From positions 1-8,498 of the forward strand of contig JAFTMM010000124.1 of NCBI GenBank assembly GCA_017452405.1: a stretch of DNA of 8,498 nucleotides, written 5' to 3'. This DNA comes from Clostridia bacterium. GTDB taxonomy: Bacteria > Bacillota > Clostridia > Christensenellales > Pumilibacteraceae. Under the pieces are notes generated by a model. The model was not told the DNA's origin. It was given only the letters and a program-made list of their open reading frames with translations, and searched no databases. Below, in pieces: positions 6,401 to 8,498 of the stretch (the first letter of the stretch is position 1; each line of letters begins with the position of its first letter). A program made the translations under genes and the position numbers.

Positions 6401-7718
6401 TACTAAGGATATGAAAGAGGGCTATACGATAATCGCGCCCAACCTTTCGGATATACATATGCGGTTCTATAAACCGGGCGTTGAGGGTTGCGGTTATAAC
6501 GTCGTTCTTGTTAAAGAAAGCAAATCGGCTATCGAAGTCGGTCTTAAATACGTCAACAACGACGCTTGCTATCCCACCATTATCACGGTCGGCAGTATGA
6601 TTGAGGAGCTCCTGACGGGCAAGCACGATCCCAATAAGACTGCGCTCATAATGTCGCAGACGGGTGGTCCTTGCCGTGCTTCCAACTATATTACGCTGAT
6701 TCGTAAGGCTCTTAAAGCTATCGGCATGCCTCAAGTTCCCGTTATTTCGCTTAACTTCGTCGGACTCGAAAAGCACGAGGGTTTCCCTATAGACCTACGC
6801 CTTATGCTCCAATTCATTTACTCTACCATGTACGGCGACGTTATGATGAGATTGCTTTATAAGACCAGACCGTACGAAAAGGTTAAGGGTTCGGCTAACG
6901 CGCTTTTTGAAAAATGGGTTAAGATCGTTTCTGAGGACCTCAGAAACAAAAAGACGCTGACTCGTTTCGGCAAGAACGTACGCGCGATGGTCAAGGACTT
7001 CAACGAACTGCCCGTTTACGATATTGAGAAACCACGAGTAGGTCTTGTGGGCGAGATACTCGTTAAGTATCACTACGGCGCAAACAACCACGTCGTGGAG
7101 CTTATAGAAGCAGAGGGCGGTGAAGCCGTATGTCCGGACATGCTCGACTTCTTTATGTTCGGTTTCCAAAACTCAACGATTAAGCACGATTATCTGGACG
7201 GCAAGTGGTCGCATAAGTTTGCAAACAGTATGCTCATCAACCTTGTGGAATTCTTCCGCAAGCCCATGATGAACGCGCTCAAAGGCACGAAGTTCGGTCA
7301 TCCGACGAATATCCGCGTCATGGCGGAAAAGGCTAAGAAAGTCGTTTCGCTCTGCAACCTTGCCGGTGAAGGCTGGTTCCTGACGGCGGAAATGCTCGAC
7401 CTCTTCGACGAAGGCGTAAACAACATTATCTGCGTTCAGCCCTTCGCCTGCCTCCCCAACCACGTTACGGGTAAGGGCGTAATGAAGGCGCTTAAAGAGC
7501 TTAACGATAAAGCAAATATCGTAGCAGTTGACTACGATCCCGGCGCAAGCGAGGTTAATCAGGTCAATCGTATTAAGCTCATGATGTCAGTTGCCTTCCG
7601 CAATATGCGCGAAGCTAAAGGCGAAATCGTAGCCGAGCAAGAGCCTGAAATCATAGACGAGCCTCTTGCAGAGGCGGCGGCAACCACTGATTGCGACTAC
7701 GGACGTTGTGGTAAGTAA
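3405..7718 (+). CDS. Giant acyl-CoA dehydratase activase / reductase-like protein
   Basis: A 1437-residue cytoplasmic protein of the BadF/BadG/BcrA/HgdC ATPase family fused to DUF2229-like and dehydratase/reductase-like regions. Activases of this family use ATP hydrolysis to push electrons from a bridging [4Fe-4S] cluster to a partner. Module 1 (about 4-255): IGLDVGSTTIKTAV phosphate loop, GGEDAK (101-106), and the cluster Cys pair in NGTCAGGTGAF (C122) and SRCGVFAKS (C161). Module 2 (about 313-570): FLGIDAGSTTTKAT, DIGGQD (413-418), NEACSSGCGSF (C438, C442) and SRCTVF (C477), then VQGGTFLN. A four-Cys knuckle follows (C599, C602, C606, C625). DUF2229-like sequence starts at about 668 (VVGIPRALNMYENYPFW) with conserved Cys 720, 762 and 788. 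GFAVLTEDS and NSFGCGCDA (C931, C933) lead into further Cys-bearing segments: EGCGYN (C1029), DACYP (C1055), GGPCRASNY (C1090), C1243, C1317, C1343 and C1349. An acidic linker precedes a terminal C-x4-C (C1430, C1435). The substrate is unknown; no separate dehydratase subunits are nearby, so the protein may be self-sufficient or serve a distant partner. It appears monocistronic. Confidence 0.9.
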   Translation: MEKYRIGLDVGSTTIKTAVIDEKGNSLYSSYDRHYSDIKSTIVTVLSRAIEKYDRFSLAVTGSGGISVSNWLGIPFIQEVIAGIEAIKYYIPQTDVAIELGGEDAKITYLKGGIEQRMNGTCAGGTGAFIDQMASLIGTDAKGLNEYAKGYKTIYPIASRCGVFAKSDIQPLINDGAAKEDISASVFQSVVNQTISGLACGKPIKGHVAFLGGPLHFLSELGKRFVETLNPEEALFPENSQVFNALGAALSSTKVFTADEIREGLAKLQTMESHEVQRLQTLFSSSEELDEFRARHAKTSIPTADVKTHKGECFLGIDAGSTTTKATLINSDGALLYSWYGSNGGDPLKTISGILKEIYSLLPDDAFIGKACCTGYGENLIKNALKLDRGEIETMAHQTASNVILPGVQFILDIGGQDMKCMKIKDGVITDVLLNEACSSGCGSFIETFAAALGMTAEEFAKKGLESSSPVDLGSRCTVFMNSRVKQAQKEGASVGDISAGLAYSVVKNALFKVIKMRDFSEMGDKVIVQGGTFLNESVLRAFEIVSGRDVVRPAQAGLMGAYGCAIISRNTYAVGTKSTILSKEELENFTFKKHTRRCGKCGNNCLLTVTDFSDGRKFITNNRCEKGAEDETTTVEKPKPLPNIYAMKYKRLFAHYKSLPLDKAKRGVVGIPRALNMYENYPFWHTFFTKLGFRVVLSPRSTRAIYDMGIDTMPSESVCYPAKLVHGHVTALVKQGVKFIFYPGMPYEMIEDSTANNHYNCPVVATYPDVIRNNMGEIFGKDVKFMCPFLPIATPKRMWERLSEEFPDIPKAEIREAVEEAYAEDKAFKDDVHKMGEETVKLLDETGKFGIVLAGRPYHLDPEVNHGIPEMISSYGFAVLTEDSVSHLKKVKRPIRVLDQWMYHSRLYSAASFVREKENLELVQLNSFGCGCDAVTTDQVQELMMAANKLYTVLKIDEVNNLGAARIRMRSLMAVMEERAQKSVKHTEPKDPVWFKEFTKDMKEGYTIIAPNLSDIHMRFYKPGVEGCGYNVVLVKESKSAIEVGLKYVNNDACYPTIITVGSMIEELLTGKHDPNKTALIMSQTGGPCRASNYITLIRKALKAIGMPQVPVISLNFVGLEKHEGFPIDLRLMLQFIYSTMYGDVMMRLLYKTRPYEKVKGSANALFEKWVKIVSEDLRNKKTLTRFGKNVRAMVKDFNELPVYDIEKPRVGLVGEILVKYHYGANNHVVELIEAEGGEAVCPDMLDFFMFGFQNSTIKHDYLDGKWSHKFANSMLINLVEFFRKPMMNALKGTKFGHPTNIRVMAEKAKKVVSLCNLAGEGWFLTAEMLDLFDEGVNNIICVQPFACLPNHVTGKGVMKALKELNDKANIVAVDYDPGASEVNQVNRIKLMMSVAFRNMREAKGEIVAEQEPEIIDEPLAEAAATTDCDYGRCGK

Positions 7719-7735
7719 GCAATTCAATATAATTT

Positions 7736-7776
7736 AAGCCCGATATGCTTTTTTTGACAAGCGTATCGGGCTTTTT
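7736..7776 (+). terminator. Terminator of the giant activase gene
   Basis: A 15-bp stem (7736-7750 with 7759-7773) with a single G-U position, followed by T5, starting 18 bases after the stop codon. It is a strong intrinsic terminator and closes a single-gene transcript. Confidence 0.88.
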
Positions 7777-7825
7777 GTTTTTGATACGTAGTTTGCAAAC
7801 AAACTTGATATACGATTATAAAAGT

Positions 7826-8035
7826 TTATTCTACGTTAAAAAGCTCATTAGGAGTAATATCATACAATGAACAAAGCGTAAGAATTTGATTGTAGTTCAA
7901 TTCAAATACACCATTTTCAAAACGGCTATATTGTTGCTGTGTCATACACAAAATAAAAGCCACTTCTTTTTGAGTCAAACCTTTGTCTTTACGAGCTTCT
8001 TTCAAGTTTTGTCCTATCTTCTTTGAAGTTTCCAT
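7826..8035 (-). CDS. Small XRE/Cro-type HTH regulator
   Basis: A 69-residue protein consisting almost entirely of an HTH_XRE domain: NLKEARKDKGLTQKEVAFIL, then MTQQQYSRFENG (31-42, recognition helix and the conserved E-N-G turn), ILTLCSLYDITPNELFNVE at the end. The lack of any C-terminal sensing domain suggests a simple dimeric repressor. I chose the ATG at 8035; an in-frame TTG at 8053 would add six residues but does not look like family sequence. No Shine-Dalgarno is visible, and a TGCTATATA extended -10-like element (8042-8050) ends 7 bases before the ATG, so the transcript may be leaderless. It is divergent from the unknown gene at 8128 and shares an operator-rich intergenic region. It is AT-rich compared with the activase gene. 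Confidence 0.85.
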   Translation of the reverse strand: METSKKIGQNLKEARKDKGLTQKEVAFILCMTQQQYSRFENGVFELNYNQILTLCSLYDITPNELFNVE

Positions 8036-8041
8036 ATAAAA

Positions 8042-8050
8042 TATATAGCA
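8042..8050 (-). promoter_or_regulatory. Possible extended -10 element for the XRE gene
   Basis: TGC followed by TATATA on the minus strand resembles a TGn extended -10 box. A good -35 is not seen at 17 bases. The predicted start would coincide with the ATG at 8035. Confidence 0.35.
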
Positions 8051-8051
8051 C

Positions 8052-8092
8052 AAAATGATGTAAAATTATTGACACACATCATAAAATGATGT
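8052..8092. promoter_or_regulatory. Operator region: three ATGATGT half-sites
   Basis: AAAATGATGT occurs as a direct repeat at 8052-8061 and 8083-8092 (31 bp apart, about three helical turns). The second copy is the right arm of a perfect inverted repeat, ACATCAT (8076-8082), AAA, ATGATGT (8086-8092), a 17-bp palindromic site. It lies between the -35 and -10 of the rightward promoter and upstream of the XRE gene. This is the classical layout for a small XRE repressor controlling itself and its divergent neighbour. Binding is inferred. Confidence 0.65.
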
Positions 8093-8097
8093 ATAAT
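8069..8097 (+). promoter_or_regulatory. Consensus promoter of the 102-aa unknown gene
   Basis: TTGACA (8069-8074), 17 bases, TATAAT (8092-8097). The spacer contains the whole inverted-repeat operator, so repressor binding would directly block RNA polymerase. The predicted start near 8104 gives a leader of about 24 bases. Confidence 0.85.
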
Positions 8098-8127
8098 TAA
8101 ATTAAACTTTAACATTAGGTAAGGACT

Positions 8128-8436
8128 ATGGCTTATATAGAACTTTATAGAAATATTATTTTTATTGAAGGCTCTTACTCTGAGGCAAATCAAATTAAAG
8201 AAACTTCTTTTAATTTAAGGTTTAAACTTGGAACGCAATTGGATTGGTTAGGTTTACTTAAAGATAACTTGGTTATTGCAGCTGAATTTGAAAAGTGTAA
8301 TGCTGTTATAAATTTCGTTTATGGTAAAGAAATACATATACCAAAAATGGGAGATATTTCTATTTGGTGCAAAGGAATTTTAGCAACAATACAACAAAAT
8401 AAAAGAACTGAAATTTTATCTAATTTAAATATTTAA
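8128..8436 (+). CDS. Unrecognised 102-aa protein under XRE-linked promoter
   Basis: I do not recognise this protein family. It is 102 residues, starting at ATG 8128 behind AGGTAAGGA (8117-8125). It has no signal peptide, membrane segment or repeat. It begins with alternating hydrophobic strand-like sequence (YIELYRNIIFIEGSY), has a middle segment LDWLGLLKDNLVIAAEF (39-55), and a strand-like INFVYGKEIHIPKMGDISIW (61-80) before a Lys/Arg-bearing C-terminal helix. It is probably a small soluble alpha/beta protein. The codon use is strongly AT-rich, unlike the activase gene. A consensus promoter with an embedded operator and a following hairpin suggest a genuine, tightly controlled single gene, possibly the effector or antirepressor of an acquired two-gene cassette with the XRE regulator. 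That role is speculative. Confidence 0.72.
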   Translation: MAYIELYRNIIFIEGSYSEANQIKETSFNLRFKLGTQLDWLGLLKDNLVIAAEFEKCNAVINFVYGKEIHIPKMGDISIWCKGILATIQQNKRTEILSNLNI

Positions 8437-8441
8437 ATTTA

Positions 8442-8476
8442 AAACCCTCTGCATATCATTTTCTTGCAGAGGGTTT
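8442..8476. terminator. Hairpin after the 102-aa gene
   Basis: A 12-bp perfect stem (8442-8453 with 8465-8476) with an 11-base loop, starting 6 bases after the stop codon. The rightward T tract is only TTT, and the minus strand reads GGGTTTT, so it could act weakly in both directions. Confidence 0.7.
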
Positions 8477-8498
8477 CTGAAAAATAAATAAAGCAAAG

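Noticed and set aside
5931..6776. 281-codon minus-strand open frame inside the activase gene
   Set aside because: It lies fully opposite a strongly supported gene, has no family-like sequence or ribosome site, and arises from the codon bias of the plus strand. The same holds for the other long antisense frames between 3609 and 7463.

Overview
The window looks like a chromosomal segment of an anaerobic Bacillota genome, most likely an uncultured Clostridia-type organism. The evidence is consensus Gram-positive promoters (TTGACA, 17 nt, TATAAT), strong AGGAGG-type ribosome sites, U-tract hairpin terminators, a tRNA gene with encoded CCA, and a giant oxygen-sensitive-type 2-hydroxyacyl-CoA dehydratase activase/reductase homologue. 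The lineage is inferred from sequence style and was not tested by a database search.

Layout. Bases 1-73 are the 3' part of a tRNA-Leu(CAG), followed by a perfect 14-bp hairpin terminator shared with a convergent small ferritin-like gene (120-485, minus). Bases 539-1254 form an accessory block: a BrnT/BrnA-type toxin-antitoxin module whose toxin reading frame is broken, bracketed by two near-identical copies of a terminator-like repeat (37 bp identical, with a related C-rich tail). Next, on the minus strand, is a two-component system (OmpR-type regulator 2527-3207, histidine kinase 1353-2537, overlapping by 11 bp) with its own promoter and a likely terminator.

Divergent from it, under a fully consensus promoter, is the dominant gene of the window (3405-7718). 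It encodes a 1437-residue protein with two BadF/BadG/HgdC-type ATPase modules, a four-Cys knuckle, a DUF2229-like region and long Cys-rich reductase/dehydratase-like regions, ending in a small CX4C tail. It appears to be monocistronic, ending at a 15-bp hairpin terminator.

The last 700 bases are distinctly AT-rich. They hold a small XRE-family regulator (7826-8035, minus) divergent from an unrecognised 102-aa protein (8128-8436, plus). The intergenic region has a consensus promoter with a perfect inverted repeat placed between its -35 and -10 boxes, plus a further copy of the half-site 31 bp away. This resembles a self-contained repressor/target pair, probably acquired.

How they work together. 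Three separate regulatory units are visible: the self-repressing TA module, the two-component system facing the giant redox ATPase, and the XRE/unknown pair. No clear CRISPR array, transposase, integrase or phage structural gene is present. The most unusual items are the giant fused activase, the repeat-bracketed and frameshifted brnTA, and the XRE-unknown divergon.
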